Made by a program: the position numbers and the translations under genes. Source: Eoetvoesia sp035555955 (GTDB taxonomy: Bacteria > Pseudomonadota > Gammaproteobacteria > Burkholderiales > Burkholderiaceae_B). Taken from it: a DNA stretch of 64,000 nt. Every line of letters begins with the position of its first letter. Position 1 is the stretch's first letter. This document shows positions 1-7,956 of this stretch, in pieces. Location: the NCBI RefSeq assembly GCF_035555955.1, contig NZ_DATMGA010000009.1, forward strand, positions 1 to 64,000. The letters run 5' to 3'. The notes under the pieces are model-generated. The model was not told where the DNA came from, made no database searches, and was given only the letters and a program-made list of their open reading frames with translations.

Positions 1-1
1 C

Positions 2-40
2 ACGCTCGACGCGTTCAATCAATACATCTCGGATTCCTAA
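2..40 (+). CDS. C-terminal end of an upstream gene (partial)
   Basis: The first bases read in frame 2 as TLDAFNQYISDS followed by TAA at 38-40. Nine of the twelve sense codons end in G or C, the bias of the genuine genes nearby, so this is probably the tail of a gene that starts outside the window. Too little is present to name a product. A competing minus-strand start is discussed under rejected items. Confidence 0.4.
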   Translation, partial: TLDAFNQYISDS

Positions 41-52
41 GATAAAATCGAC

Positions 53-124
53 GGGGGACATCGGCATTCCTTCCATTAAGCTCGTTCTTCGCAAAAACAA
101 GTTTAATGAATGTCGCTGTCCCCC
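53..124. repeat. Imperfect 16-bp inverted repeat with 40-nt spacer
   Basis: GGGGGACATCGGCATT (53-68) pairs with AATGTCGCTGTCCCCC (109-124), matching at 14 of 16 positions, with 40 bases between. The layout resembles a palindromic intergenic unit of the REP type or the remains of a mobile-element end. It could also end transcription of the gene that stops at 40. No transposase is visible. Confidence 0.5.
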
Positions 125-182
125 TTTAATGAGGAAGAGCCTTTCTTTTTTCAGGATTCAGTTTCCAGTTCTGCCTGCTGAC

Positions 183-208
183 ACTACCAACAAGGACTAC
201 CAACAAGG
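183..208. repeat. 13-bp perfect tandem duplication
   Basis: ACTACCAACAAGG occurs twice with no gap (183-195 and 196-208). It is non-coding and may be a simple slippage product. Confidence 0.75.
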
Positions 209-389
209 CGGCGGCAGGCGCACATCAAACCGGCGCCATCCCATTGGCCGACAGGCATTGCCTGCCATTTGGATTTGGCGAAAATACGAAACAGCCGGTC
301 ACACGGCGGCATTCTTTCAATACAATGGTTGCCGCGCAGCCTGATCACAGGTGCCGGCGCACCGGCCCACCGAAGGAGACTCCGTCGCC

Positions 390-560
390 ATGTTCTTTCA
401 CAGCAACACGATTCTGGTGATCTTCATCCTGGGGATGATCGCCACCTTCATCGGCTTCGGCCTTCGCGATCGCAACCTCGGCATCACCCTGCTGGGGCTG
501 GGCTTGCTGGCCGCGCTGTTCGCCATCATCAACAAGGCCGCGTCACTGTTCGGCGGCTAG
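390..560 (+). CDS. Small hydrophobic membrane protein, unknown function
   Basis: A 56-residue protein beginning MFFHSNTILV. It is almost entirely hydrophobic, with two likely membrane segments (about residues 6-22 and 30-48) separated by a short GLRDRN loop that would be the charged turn. The ATG at 390 is preceded by AAGGAG at 373-378, a little far (11 bases) but the best signal present; an ATG at 351 would add 13 polar residues without a ribosome binding site. The gene is convergent with the carbonic anhydrase gene. I do not recognise the family, and no function can be given beyond membrane residence. Confidence 0.6.
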   Translation: MFFHSNTILVIFILGMIATFIGFGLRDRNLGITLLGLGLLAALFAIINKAASLFGG

Positions 561-599
561 ACATGCCGGCGCGCGGCCAGGGCGGTTCGGATCAGGCGG

Positions 600-1352
600 T
601 CAGGTAATGAGCTCGACCCGCCCAGTGTCGAGATGATAAAGCCCGCCCACCACCTTGAGTTTGCCGGCCTGGACCGCCTTGTCGAGAATTGGCGTGGCTT
701 GTTGCAGGCGCTGCACGTTTTGCCTGATATTCTGGATGGTTGCGGCCATGAGCAAGGTGCCTTTTTTGGGCGATTCGCTTGCGGCAACCCGCACGGCAGG
801 CATCAGTTCGGTGACGATGTTTTGAATATGGCCGGGAAATTCGGCTGGCTTTTCGAAGGCGCCTACCGCTGCATTTACCGCGCCGCAACTGGTGTGACCC
901 AACACCATGATGGCCGGCGTATTCAGAACCGCGACGCCGTACTCCAGGCTTGCCAGAATATCGTTGGTGACATAGTTGCCGGCCACCCGCGTCACGAACA
1001 GGTCGCCTCTTTCCGCGTCAAAACATAATTCGGGACCGACCCGGGAATCGGCGCAACTCAGAATGCCTGCATAAGGGTTCTGCCCGCGCACCAATGCCGC
1101 GCGTGTGGATGCGTGGTTCCGGCTTTTGGTCTTGCCCGAGGTGTATCGCTGATTTCCGGCAAGCAGGCGTATGACGGCCTGATCAGGTGAAAGAACGTTT
1201 TCGGGCTTGGGCGGTGATTTTGCATAGGCACGCCCCACCGTCGCGGACATACCCATCAGTGAAAACGCAGCTATCGTGCCAAGGGCGGCACGCCTGGACA
1301 GCGACTCGGGCGCCCCCGCTACGGAATCCCGGCCTACGCATAATTTGCACAT
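600..1352 (-). CDS. Tat-exported beta-class carbonic anhydrase
   Basis: A 250-residue zinc enzyme for reversible hydration of CO2 to bicarbonate. The beta-class zinc site is complete: Cys100 and Asp102 in CADSRV, then His153 and Cys156 in HTSCGAV, with Arg104 forming the catalytic Asp-Arg dyad. The N-terminus carries a twin-arginine signal (SRRAALG, Arg20-Arg21) followed by a hydrophobic stretch and an AYA cleavage site near residue 44, so the enzyme should be folded before export to the periplasm. Cytoplasmic beta enzymes lack this leader. The gene stands alone, convergent with the small membrane protein and divergent from the next gene. Confidence 0.92.
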   Translation of the reverse strand: MCKLCVGRDSVAGAPESLSRRAALGTIAAFSLMGMSATVGRAYAKSPPKPENVLSPDQAVIRLLAGNQRYTSGKTKSRNHASTRAALVRGQNPYAGILSCADSRVGPELCFDAERGDLFVTRVAGNYVTNDILASLEYGVAVLNTPAIMVLGHTSCGAVNAAVGAFEKPAEFPGHIQNIVTELMPAVRVAASESPKKGTLLMAATIQNIRQNVQRLQQATPILDKAVQAGKLKVVGGLYHLDTGRVELIT

Positions 1353-1470
1353 GTCCTGCCCCCTGTCTTTTACGTTATGGTCATAGGTTACATTTCAGAG
1401 TGAAATACAGCATTCAAGACTTTTCAGCATCTACCCGAAAACGTGCGGGCCTTTCGATGGTAATTACTTC

Positions 1471-1501
1471 TTGACACAAAAACAACTACAAGGATTATTC
1501 T
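1471..1501 (+). promoter_or_regulatory. Possible sigma-70 promoter for the 1535 gene
   Basis: A perfect TTGACA at 1471-1476 is followed after 18-19 bases by A/T-rich TTATTC/TATTCT (1495-1501) as a weak -10 element. A good ribosome binding site, GGAGG, precedes the ATG at 1535. The -35 is strong and the -10 poor, so the call is tentative. Confidence 0.4.
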
Positions 1502-1534
1502 AGATACAAAGCAATCGTCGGTACCGGAGGCCTT

Positions 1535-2116
1535 ATGACAGCGTCCATCAGCGACACCCGCCCTGATCCACAGTTGATTCGGTGGCGTTATTTATGGTAC
1601 GTGGCGGCGGCGCTTCTGGTAATGATCGCCGCCATACTCTACGGCAATACCTGGTTCCTCAATTGGGTCCACGTCATGAGCGGTGTGCTCTGGACGGGCA
1701 TCGACCTGTTCATGGGATTCGTCATCGGCCCCATACTGCGCCGCGTTTCAGTCCCCGTCCGCAAGGAAATCCTGATCCGGCTGACGCCGGTAACGCTGTT
1801 CCTGCTGCCGGCCCTGTCCGTCATCACTGGCACATCGGGCTGGTTTCTTGCCGTACATCTCGGCTTCACGCAAATGCCCTGGCCCCAATTCGGCTGGATC
1901 GCCGCCGCCCTGGTTCTGATCACCCTGATGACCATACAGGGGCTCGGCTACCTGTTGCCGACCAGTGTGCGCGTCTGCCTGGAATTGCAAAAGCCGGATC
2001 CCGACGGGCAGAAGATCGGACGGATGATGAGCCGCTTTTACTATGTCGTGGCCAGCCAGGGCGTCATGCAGGTGCTGATCATCATTGTCATGGCAAGATT
2101 GGCAACCGGCGTGTAA
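1535..2116 (+). CDS. Polytopic inner-membrane protein, unknown function
   Basis: A 193-residue protein with about five membrane-spanning segments (roughly residues 17-36, 40-62, 82-106, 118-140 and 170-190) and no large soluble domain. The segment with WVHVMSGVLWTGIDLFMGF carries a His between hydrophobic stretches, an arrangement seen in haem- or copper-linked membrane proteins such as CopD/DUF2269-like families, but I cannot assign one firmly. The start is set by GGAGG five bases upstream of the ATG. It is followed by a separately initiated EAL protein, so operon membership is uncertain. Confidence 0.7.
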   Translation: MTASISDTRPDPQLIRWRYLWYVAAALLVMIAAILYGNTWFLNWVHVMSGVLWTGIDLFMGFVIGPILRRVSVPVRKEILIRLTPVTLFLLPALSVITGTSGWFLAVHLGFTQMPWPQFGWIAAALVLITLMTIQGLGYLLPTSVRVCLELQKPDPDGQKIGRMMSRFYYVVASQGVMQVLIIIVMARLATGV

Positions 2117-2178
2117 GCCTTGCACCCCGCCGGGATTGCAACCAGGATTTATGTATTATGTAGTTCCTTTGCAAGCCC

Positions 2179-3795
2179 GTGCGACTCCACCCTGGTCTCG
2201 GGAATACCTGTTTGAAGAACATACACTACTGGCTGTTGCTGCAGATCGCGAAATATCCCAAGGCCTTCATATGCGGGGTGGGAGTTCTCATGGCCGCAAC
2301 GCTCATGCTGGCCACGGCGGCAACGGTATTGTGGGTGGACAAAAGCGGCATCGCCGAGCGCCATGACAAGGCCATCGACATGGCTCAGGCCATGCTCGCC
2401 GAAAGCACCTCGTTGCTCGACCACCTGGCCGCGCACGGCAAGATTTCCTGCGACCAGCAAGGCCTTATCCACCTGAACGCGCATCTGCTGAAATCCCGGT
2501 ACCTGCGCGAAATCGGCATGATGGACGACGACAGGCGGCTGATCTGCTCGACCGCACTGGGCCTGCTGCCCAAGCCCATCAAAGGGAACTACCCGGTCAT
2601 TACATCGCGTTCGGGGCTGCAGTTGATCAATAACGTGCCGCTCGAGATGGCGAACAAAACGGTCAAGGCCACCCTCATCCAGTACAAGCACTTCAACGTG
2701 GTGTTGAGCCCCTATATAACGGACGACCTGTACACCAGCGCCGATGCGGTCTGGATGCGCACGGCAGACGGCCTGGCGCTGCTCGGATCCAGCAAGACCC
2801 TGGACGAAGCGCGGAGCATGCGCGACCGTGCGGCTCGCAGCAAAGAAACCGCGTTCACGTTTCACAATCTCGGCTACGAGCTCGTCACGGTGCACCCTCA
2901 AATAGACCTGGTCATGCAGACGCAACGCAGCCTGGGCCAGATCACGCGGCAAAACGGCGTGCTGCTTTTCTGCATGCTGATCGGATCATCGCTGATCACC
3001 GTGCTGGCGGTCGGGGTGCTGGCTCCATATGTGGCGACCTGGTCCAGCGTGCAAAACCGCGTGCAATTCCTGTGCGACGAAGAGCACCTTTTGCTGGTCT
3101 ACCAGCCCGTCTTCGATCTGGCCACCATGAGGCCTGTGGGCTGCGAAGTGCTGATGCGCATGCGGGAGGGCGCAAATCTGTGGATGCCCGACCAGGTCAT
3201 TCCCGCCATTTTAAGTTCGGGCCTGGCCCGCCAGTTCGACTATGCCGTTACCCGGAAAGCCGTACGCGAACTGGCCGAACACCTGCCCGCCCAGGCCGCG
3301 CCGTTCCAGATGGCCCTGAACTATTTCCCCGAAAGCGTCGACCAGGCCGCGTTGATCCCCGTACTGCAAAGCGCCTTGCGGACAGCGGCAAGAAACGATA
3401 TTGAAATCTGCGTCGAAGTCACCGAGCACAGCCTTTCCAGCGAGCTCATCGCGGAAGTCAAGAGCCTGAAGGAACAGGGATTCCAGATCGCCATCGATGA
3501 TTTCGGCACGGGCTACTCGAACCTGAGCTCCGTCAAGAAGCTTTCACCCGACGTGCTGAAGATCGACAAGTCCTTCATCTTCGAGCTCGAGGACGCCACG
3601 GTGCGCTCCAACCTCATCCAGGAAATCGTCAACATCGCCCGGGCGGTCGGCGCCGTCGCCATTGCCGAGGGCATTGAAAAACCCGAACAAGCCAGGCTCC
3701 TGGCCGAGCTGGGGGTTCAGTACGGCCAGGGCCATGCCCTGGCCCATCCCATGGAGCTGGAGCCGTTTCTGGCCTTCATGCGCAAGTTCAGCTAA
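2179..3795 (+). CDS. CSS-motif membrane-anchored cyclic-di-GMP phosphodiesterase (EAL)
   Basis: Hydrolyses the second messenger c-di-GMP. Residues 24-52 and about 260-285 are membrane segments that enclose a periplasmic domain with conserved cysteines (Cys91 and Cys123, the latter in LICST), the hallmark of the redox-sensitive CSS sensor domain. The cytoplasmic part is a full EAL domain: EVLMR in place of EALLR, ALNYF, EVTEHS, the metal-binding DDFGTG loop and AEGIE near the C-terminus, so catalysis is likely intact. The start is uncertain: GTG at 2179 gives 538 residues, while TTG at 2212 would drop eleven. Loss of the periplasmic disulphide is known to activate such enzymes in enterobacteria. 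Confidence 0.9.
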   Translation: MRLHPGLGNTCLKNIHYWLLLQIAKYPKAFICGVGVLMAATLMLATAATVLWVDKSGIAERHDKAIDMAQAMLAESTSLLDHLAAHGKISCDQQGLIHLNAHLLKSRYLREIGMMDDDRRLICSTALGLLPKPIKGNYPVITSRSGLQLINNVPLEMANKTVKATLIQYKHFNVVLSPYITDDLYTSADAVWMRTADGLALLGSSKTLDEARSMRDRAARSKETAFTFHNLGYELVTVHPQIDLVMQTQRSLGQITRQNGVLLFCMLIGSSLITVLAVGVLAPYVATWSSVQNRVQFLCDEEHLLLVYQPVFDLATMRPVGCEVLMRMREGANLWMPDQVIPAILSSGLARQFDYAVTRKAVRELAEHLPAQAAPFQMALNYFPESVDQAALIPVLQSALRTAARNDIEICVEVTEHSLSSELIAEVKSLKEQGFQIAIDDFGTGYSNLSSVKKLSPDVLKIDKSFIFELEDATVRSNLIQEIVNIARAVGAVAIAEGIEKPEQARLLAELGVQYGQGHALAHPMELEPFLAFMRKFS

Positions 3796-3869
3796 AAACG
3801 CCGCCGCGCAGCCGTGAAGTATCATTTCCCCTACGGATCAATCCCGATCCCCGCCCACCCTCCGCGACC

Positions 3870-5687
3870 ATGAATGAAAACGACGTCATGATTCTGGCCT
3901 GCATCGGCATGACAGCCATGTTCTGCCAGTGGATCGCCTGGAAGCTGCGCCTGCCGGCCATTCTTTTCTTGTTGATAGCGGGCCTGATCGCCGGACCGCT
4001 GACGGGCATGCTCGACCCCGACGCCCTGTTCGGCCAGTTGCTGTTTCCCTTCATATCCCTTTCCGTGGCCGTCATCCTGTTCGAAGGCAGCATGACGCTG
4101 CAGTTTCGAGAGGTGCGGGGCCTGGGGCGCGTGGTGACGCGCCTGGTCAGCGGAGGCATGCTCATATCCTGGCTGGTCACCACAACCGGCACGCACTGGA
4201 TCATGGGGTTTCCATGGGACCTGGCTTTTCTGTTCGGCGCCATTACCGTGGTCACCGGACCCACTGTCATCACACCACTCTTGCGCACGGTGCGCCCCGT
4301 TGCGCCGGTCGCCCGCACCCTGCGGTGGGAAGGCATAATCATCGACCCGATAGGCGCCTTGTTGGCGGTGCTGTCCTACGAATTCATCGTCGCCTTGCAT
4401 GGCAGCGCGGGCTGGGGACACGCCATCTATGTTTTCGGCGGCACGGTCTTGACCGGCGTGCTTACAGGCTTTGCCGCCGGCTTCATCGTCGGCGAAATCG
4501 TGCGCAGAAACTGGCTGGCCGATTATCTGGTGAACGTCACGGTATTGGTGCTGATGTTCGGCGCGTTTGCCGTTTCCAACGCGCTGCGGCACGAATCCGG
4601 CCTGCTGTGCGTCACCATCATGGGAATGTGGATGGCCAATCGCAAAGGCGTTCCCACCGAAGAGATACTGGAGTTCAAGGAAACCCTGAGCCTGATGCTG
4701 CTGTCGGTCTTGTTCATCCTCCTCGCCGCGCGCATGGATTTCGACAGCCTGCGGTCGCTGGGTTGGAAACCGGCCGCCATCCTGGCGGTCATGCTGTTCA
4801 TCGCCCGTCCGCTGAAAGTCATCTTCTCGACCTGGGGTTCGGCGCTCAGTTGGCGGGAGCGTGCGCTGGTCGCCTGGATAGCGCCGCGCGGCATCGTGGC
4901 AGCCGCCGTATCGGCCCTGTTCGCCCTCAAGCTCCAGGCCCTGGGCATCGCCCGCGCCGAAGAGCTGCTGCCATTGACCTTCATCGTCATCATCGGCACC
5001 GTCGTGCTGCAAAGCGTCAGCGCACGGCCCATTGCCCTGGCGCTGAAAGTGGTTGAACCGGAACCCGTGGGGTTCCTCATCGTGGGCGCCAACCCCGTAG
5101 CGCGGGCCATCGGCGCCGCGCTGCAAAATGCGCAAATCCCCGTGCGGCTATGCGACAGCGACTGGAGCAGCATTGCCAAAGCGCGCATGGAGGGCCTGCC
5201 CACCTACTACGGCAATCCCATGTCGGAGCATGCACAGCGCAACCTGGATCTCACCGGCATCGGGCGCTTGCTGGCGCTGGATACCGCCGACCATTTCAAT
5301 GAGCTGGCCGCCGCCCACTTTCGCGACCGGTTCGGGAAAACCAATATCTACGCGCTCCTGGGAGCGCACGAGAACGAACAGCCGAACAAACACCAGACCG
5401 CCCAGGCCCGTCGTGGATACAAGCTGTTCGGCAAAGAGACCGATTACTGGCAGCTTGCCCGCCTGATCGCCCAAGGCTGCAGCATCCACGCCACGGGGCT
5501 TACCGAAAGCTTTACCTTCGAGCAATATCTGGAAAGCTATCGGCCGGATCAGGTCATCCCGCTATTCGCCATCGACCCCGAGGGTTACGCGCGGCCGTTC
5601 GCCGTCGAGCACGCGCCAGAGCCGGGTCCCGGCTGGAAGGTGTTCAGCCTCCTGCCCCGGGACGGCCAAAGCGACCAGGCCGAATGA
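3870..5687 (+). CDS. CPA-type monovalent cation/proton antiporter with C-terminal nucleotide-binding-like domain
   Basis: A 605-residue inner-membrane transporter exchanging Na+ or K+ for H+. Residues 1-395 form the antiporter core of about 12 helices and include the ion-binding signature EGIIIDPIGA. Residues from about 400 resemble a TrkA-N/RCK Rossmann domain (VGFLIVGANPVARAIGAAL), which in related proteins gates transport by binding nucleotide or ligand. The ATG at 3870 lies 74 bases after the EAL gene and lacks a strong ribosome binding site; the first membrane helix begins directly after it, supporting this start. Which cation it moves cannot be told from sequence. Confidence 0.85.
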   Translation: MNENDVMILACIGMTAMFCQWIAWKLRLPAILFLLIAGLIAGPLTGMLDPDALFGQLLFPFISLSVAVILFEGSMTLQFREVRGLGRVVTRLVSGGMLISWLVTTTGTHWIMGFPWDLAFLFGAITVVTGPTVITPLLRTVRPVAPVARTLRWEGIIIDPIGALLAVLSYEFIVALHGSAGWGHAIYVFGGTVLTGVLTGFAAGFIVGEIVRRNWLADYLVNVTVLVLMFGAFAVSNALRHESGLLCVTIMGMWMANRKGVPTEEILEFKETLSLMLLSVLFILLAARMDFDSLRSLGWKPAAILAVMLFIARPLKVIFSTWGSALSWRERALVAWIAPRGIVAAAVSALFALKLQALGIARAEELLPLTFIVIIGTVVLQSVSARPIALALKVVEPEPVGFLIVGANPVARAIGAALQNAQIPVRLCDSDWSSIAKARMEGLPTYYGNPMSEHAQRNLDLTGIGRLLALDTADHFNELAAAHFRDRFGKTNIYALLGAHENEQPNKHQTAQARRGYKLFGKETDYWQLARLIAQGCSIHATGLTESFTFEQYLESYRPDQVIPLFAIDPEGYARPFAVEHAPEPGPGWKVFSLLPRDGQSDQAE

Positions 5688-5812
5688 ACTAGGCCGGATG
5701 GCCGGTCTCCTAGATCGAAATTTCCATGAGCCATTGCCGCCAACGGCAGTAATATGAGCGACGCAGCCTGGATTCGTAATCAATCGTAAAAAGAACAACG
5801 GAGACTGACACC

Positions 5813-6679
5813 ATGCGGAAGCTTCCACAGTTGATTTCCTGTGTTTTACTGGCGGCCGGAACCACCGCGGCCTGTGCCCAGGACGACGCCGCGCTCCTCG
5901 CGCGTGGAAAGTATTTGATGGAAGGCGTCGTCGCCTGTGCCAACTGCCACATCGCCCGCAGCGACAAGAGCGAACCACTGTACGACAAGGGCCTTTCGGG
6001 CGGCATGCTGTTCGACGACCCAGCGTTCAAGGCCTATGCGCCGAACATCACGCCCGACCCCGAAACCGGCATCGGCAAATGGACGGACGCTCAACTGGCG
6101 AAAGCGATACGCGAAGGGATACGGCCCGATGGCAGCCTGATCGGCCCGCCCATGCCCATACCCTTCTACCGCAACCTGTCCGACGCGGACCTGGCGGCGA
6201 TCATCGCCTACCTGAAGGCCCAGCCGCCCATAAAGCATGCCGTCGCCAAGTCGACCTACCACATCCCCCTGCCGCCCAACTACGGACCGCCCGTGGCGCA
6301 CGTCACCGCGCCCGCCCAAGGCGGCACCCGGCAATACGGCGAATACCTGGCGAATATCGGGCACTGCATGGACTGCCACACCCCGCGCGGCAAGAACGGC
6401 ATGCTGATCATGAGCCGTTTGGGCGCGGGCGGCCAGGTAATCAAATGGCCGGATGGCTCGGAGGCGGTTACGCCCAACCTCACGCCCGACGAAAGCGGGC
6501 TCAAAAGCTGGAGCGACGCGCAAATCGAGCGCGCGATCCGCGAGGGCATCGACAAGAACGGCAACCCCCTGAGGCGCATCATGGCCTTCGATTGGTACAA
6601 GAACATCGACGCCCAGGACATGTCGGCGCTGATCGCCTACCTGCGTTCGCTCAAGCCCCAACCCACAGGGGCCAACTGA
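5813..6679 (+). CDS. Diheme cytochrome c, periplasmic
   Basis: A 288-residue electron carrier with two c-type haem sites, CANCH (Cys42-His46) and CMDCH (Cys185-His189), each followed by a Met-containing loop (MPIPF and the later MAFDW region). A signal peptide ending ACA-QDD near residue 22 directs Sec export. Its closest resemblance is to the cytochrome subunits that accept electrons from membrane-linked dehydrogenases (alcohol, aldehyde or nicotinate type). No dehydrogenase gene lies beside it, so its electron donor must be encoded elsewhere. It converges on the DUF2249 gene with only 15 bases between. Confidence 0.88.
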   Translation: MRKLPQLISCVLLAAGTTAACAQDDAALLARGKYLMEGVVACANCHIARSDKSEPLYDKGLSGGMLFDDPAFKAYAPNITPDPETGIGKWTDAQLAKAIREGIRPDGSLIGPPMPIPFYRNLSDADLAAIIAYLKAQPPIKHAVAKSTYHIPLPPNYGPPVAHVTAPAQGGTRQYGEYLANIGHCMDCHTPRGKNGMLIMSRLGAGGQVIKWPDGSEAVTPNLTPDESGLKSWSDAQIERAIREGIDKNGNPLRRIMAFDWYKNIDAQDMSALIAYLRSLKPQPTGAN

Positions 6680-6694
6680 TACACAAGCCCCCCT

Positions 6695-6958
6695 CTACCC
6701 GCACACGACGAAATCGATCACGATCTGCCCGGGTTCGCGCGCCACATACCGGATTTGCACCGCCTCGCCGAAATGCCCCTCTATTTGGGCAAGCAGCGGC
6801 AAGGGATCGTGGTCGTTGGCGAACCGCATGGTTTCGCCAGGCTGAAGGGCCGACAAGGCGCCGAAAATGGCGGCATGGCGGAACCGTTTGGCGATGCCGC
6901 GCGCATCGAATACATGAACGGCATTGGAAAGTACGGGAATTTCGGAGTTGTTTGCCAT
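6695..6958 (-). CDS. DUF2249 domain protein
   Basis: An 87-residue cytoplasmic protein starting MANNSEIPVL. It has the DUF2249 layout, with DARG near the start, a hydrophobic helix, PGETMRFANDHDPLPLL in the middle, and a C-terminal strand with PGQIVIDF. The HDP motif is conserved and probably binds a ligand or metal. Members are frequently encoded with denitrification and nitric-oxide genes, which fits the NO reductase 1 kb away. An ATG 33 bases upstream exists, but the family begins near the chosen one. An FNR-like site lies 70-83 bases upstream. Its biochemical role is unknown. Confidence 0.8.
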   Translation of the reverse strand: MANNSEIPVLSNAVHVFDARGIAKRFRHAAIFGALSALQPGETMRFANDHDPLPLLAQIEGHFGEAVQIRYVAREPGQIVIDFVVCG

Positions 6959-7027
6959 ATTGCGTCTCTGTGTGTGAAATGAACCAGGCATCGGGCCCGG
7001 GCAATGAATTAGGCCATTAACATATAT

Positions 7028-7041
7028 TTGATATAAATCTT
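7028..7041 (-). promoter_or_regulatory. FNR/ANR/DNR-like site upstream of the DUF2249 gene
   Basis: TTGATATAAATCTT matches TTGAT-N4-ATCAA at eight of ten fixed positions. It is centred about 76 bases upstream of the start at 6958. If it sits at -41.5 as an activator site, transcription would begin near 6993 with a 35-base leader. Anaerobic or NO-responsive control of a DUF2249 gene is biologically sensible. Confidence 0.45.
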
Positions 7042-7216
7042 ATTCCTCAAACCATGTTTCGCCCGACATAGTCCCTTCGACGTTATGGGTATTGCCTTCC
7101 CCGCCGCCGGCCCGCCTGATTTCTTGTAAAGTATTGTTCGACGCCCCGCCGCGAAGCCTGCGACGAGGCGCGGGGCATTCATGCCGCTTCACACCAGCAA
7201 AAAGGAAAACGGATCG

Positions 7217-7792
7217 ATGCGAGGACTGCTTTACGCGCTGCCATTGTTGCTGCTGGCCGGCTGCGCCTCGGTTTCCCCGCCCGACAATCCCGAAAACCTG
7301 TGCGCCATCTTCCGCGAAAAACCCGACTGGCATGACGCCGCCATCGATGCGCGCGACAAATGGGGAGTGCCGCCGCAGGTCCCCATGGCCATGATGTATC
7401 AGGAATCCAGTTTCCGCGACGACGCGCTCCCGCCCCGCTACTACTTCCTGGGCTTCATCCCCTGGGGCCGGGTCAGTTCCGCCTACGGCTATGCACAGGC
7501 CAAGGACGAAACCTGGGACGACTACAAGCGCGAGGCCGGCGGCTGGCTCTCGAGCCGCGACAACTTCCACGACGCCATGGACTTCATGGGCTGGTATATA
7601 AGCAAGACCCAGCGCCTGAACGGGGTCTCCAAATGGGACGCTTACGGCCAATACTTGAATTATCACGAGGGCTGGTCGGGCTATCGCCACCGCAGCTACG
7701 ACGGCAAGGCCTGGCTCAAGCGCGTCGCTCAAAAGGTGCAGGCGCGCGCCGAGCGCTTCGGCGCCCAACTGAGGCACTGCGACCTGGACTGA
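7217..7792 (+). CDS. Lysozyme-like (SLT-type) lipoprotein
   Basis: A 191-residue outer-membrane or periplasmic lipoprotein. The start at 7217 follows AAAGGAAAA and gives a short leader ending LLAGC, so Cys16 would be lipidated. The mature part resembles a small lytic-transglycosylase fold: a Glu in YQESSF is the candidate catalytic acid and GYAQAKDETWDDY matches the family's substrate-binding strand. Such enzymes cleave peptidoglycan glycan strands. The gene lies between the DUF2249 and NO reductase genes but has its own leader, so functional linkage to NO is not implied. Confidence 0.8.
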   Translation: MRGLLYALPLLLLAGCASVSPPDNPENLCAIFREKPDWHDAAIDARDKWGVPPQVPMAMMYQESSFRDDALPPRYYFLGFIPWGRVSSAYGYAQAKDETWDDYKREAGGWLSSRDNFHDAMDFMGWYISKTQRLNGVSKWDAYGQYLNYHEGWSGYRHRSYDGKAWLKRVAQKVQARAERFGAQLRHCDLD

Positions 7793-7956
7793 AGCGACTC
7801 GGCTGCAACAGTCCGCCAAGCCTCCACGCCTCTTGCGCTTCATGACGCCGTTTTAATTTACATTTAAATACAAAATTATTACGGCTGAACATAATCTGAA
7901 GCGGCAGAATGCATTCGTATGCGCCCCCAAGAGCGCGTTGACGAAGGAGAAGCACC

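Larger units (their letters stand above)
41..389. other. Non-coding stretch with an inverted repeat and a 13-bp tandem repeat
   Basis: No convincing gene lies in these 349 bases. They hold an imperfect inverted repeat (53-68 with 109-124) and a perfect 13-base tandem duplication (183-208). The open frames across it have no ribosome binding site and no recognisable protein features. The segment is locally more A/T rich than its surroundings up to about position 170. Confidence 0.5.

Noticed and set aside
1..61. Minus-strand start MSPVDFILGIRDVLIERVER with AAGGA six bases upstream
   Set aside because: The spacing of the ribosome binding site is good, but the codons (TTA, GGA, CGA, GTA, TTG) are unlike genes in this window, and the plus strand has a better biased reading frame ending at 40. 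Only 20 codons are visible, so it stays possible.
129..607. Overlapping plus-strand open frames in the first 600 bases
   Set aside because: No ribosome binding site and no recognisable protein features; the later part is an out-of-frame shadow of the small membrane-protein gene at 390-560.
3831..5135. Long minus-strand open frame (434 codons)
   Set aside because: It lies opposite the antiporter gene; composition is typical of antisense frames in G/C-rich DNA (rich in Gln, Gly, Asp and His), with no fold or motif.
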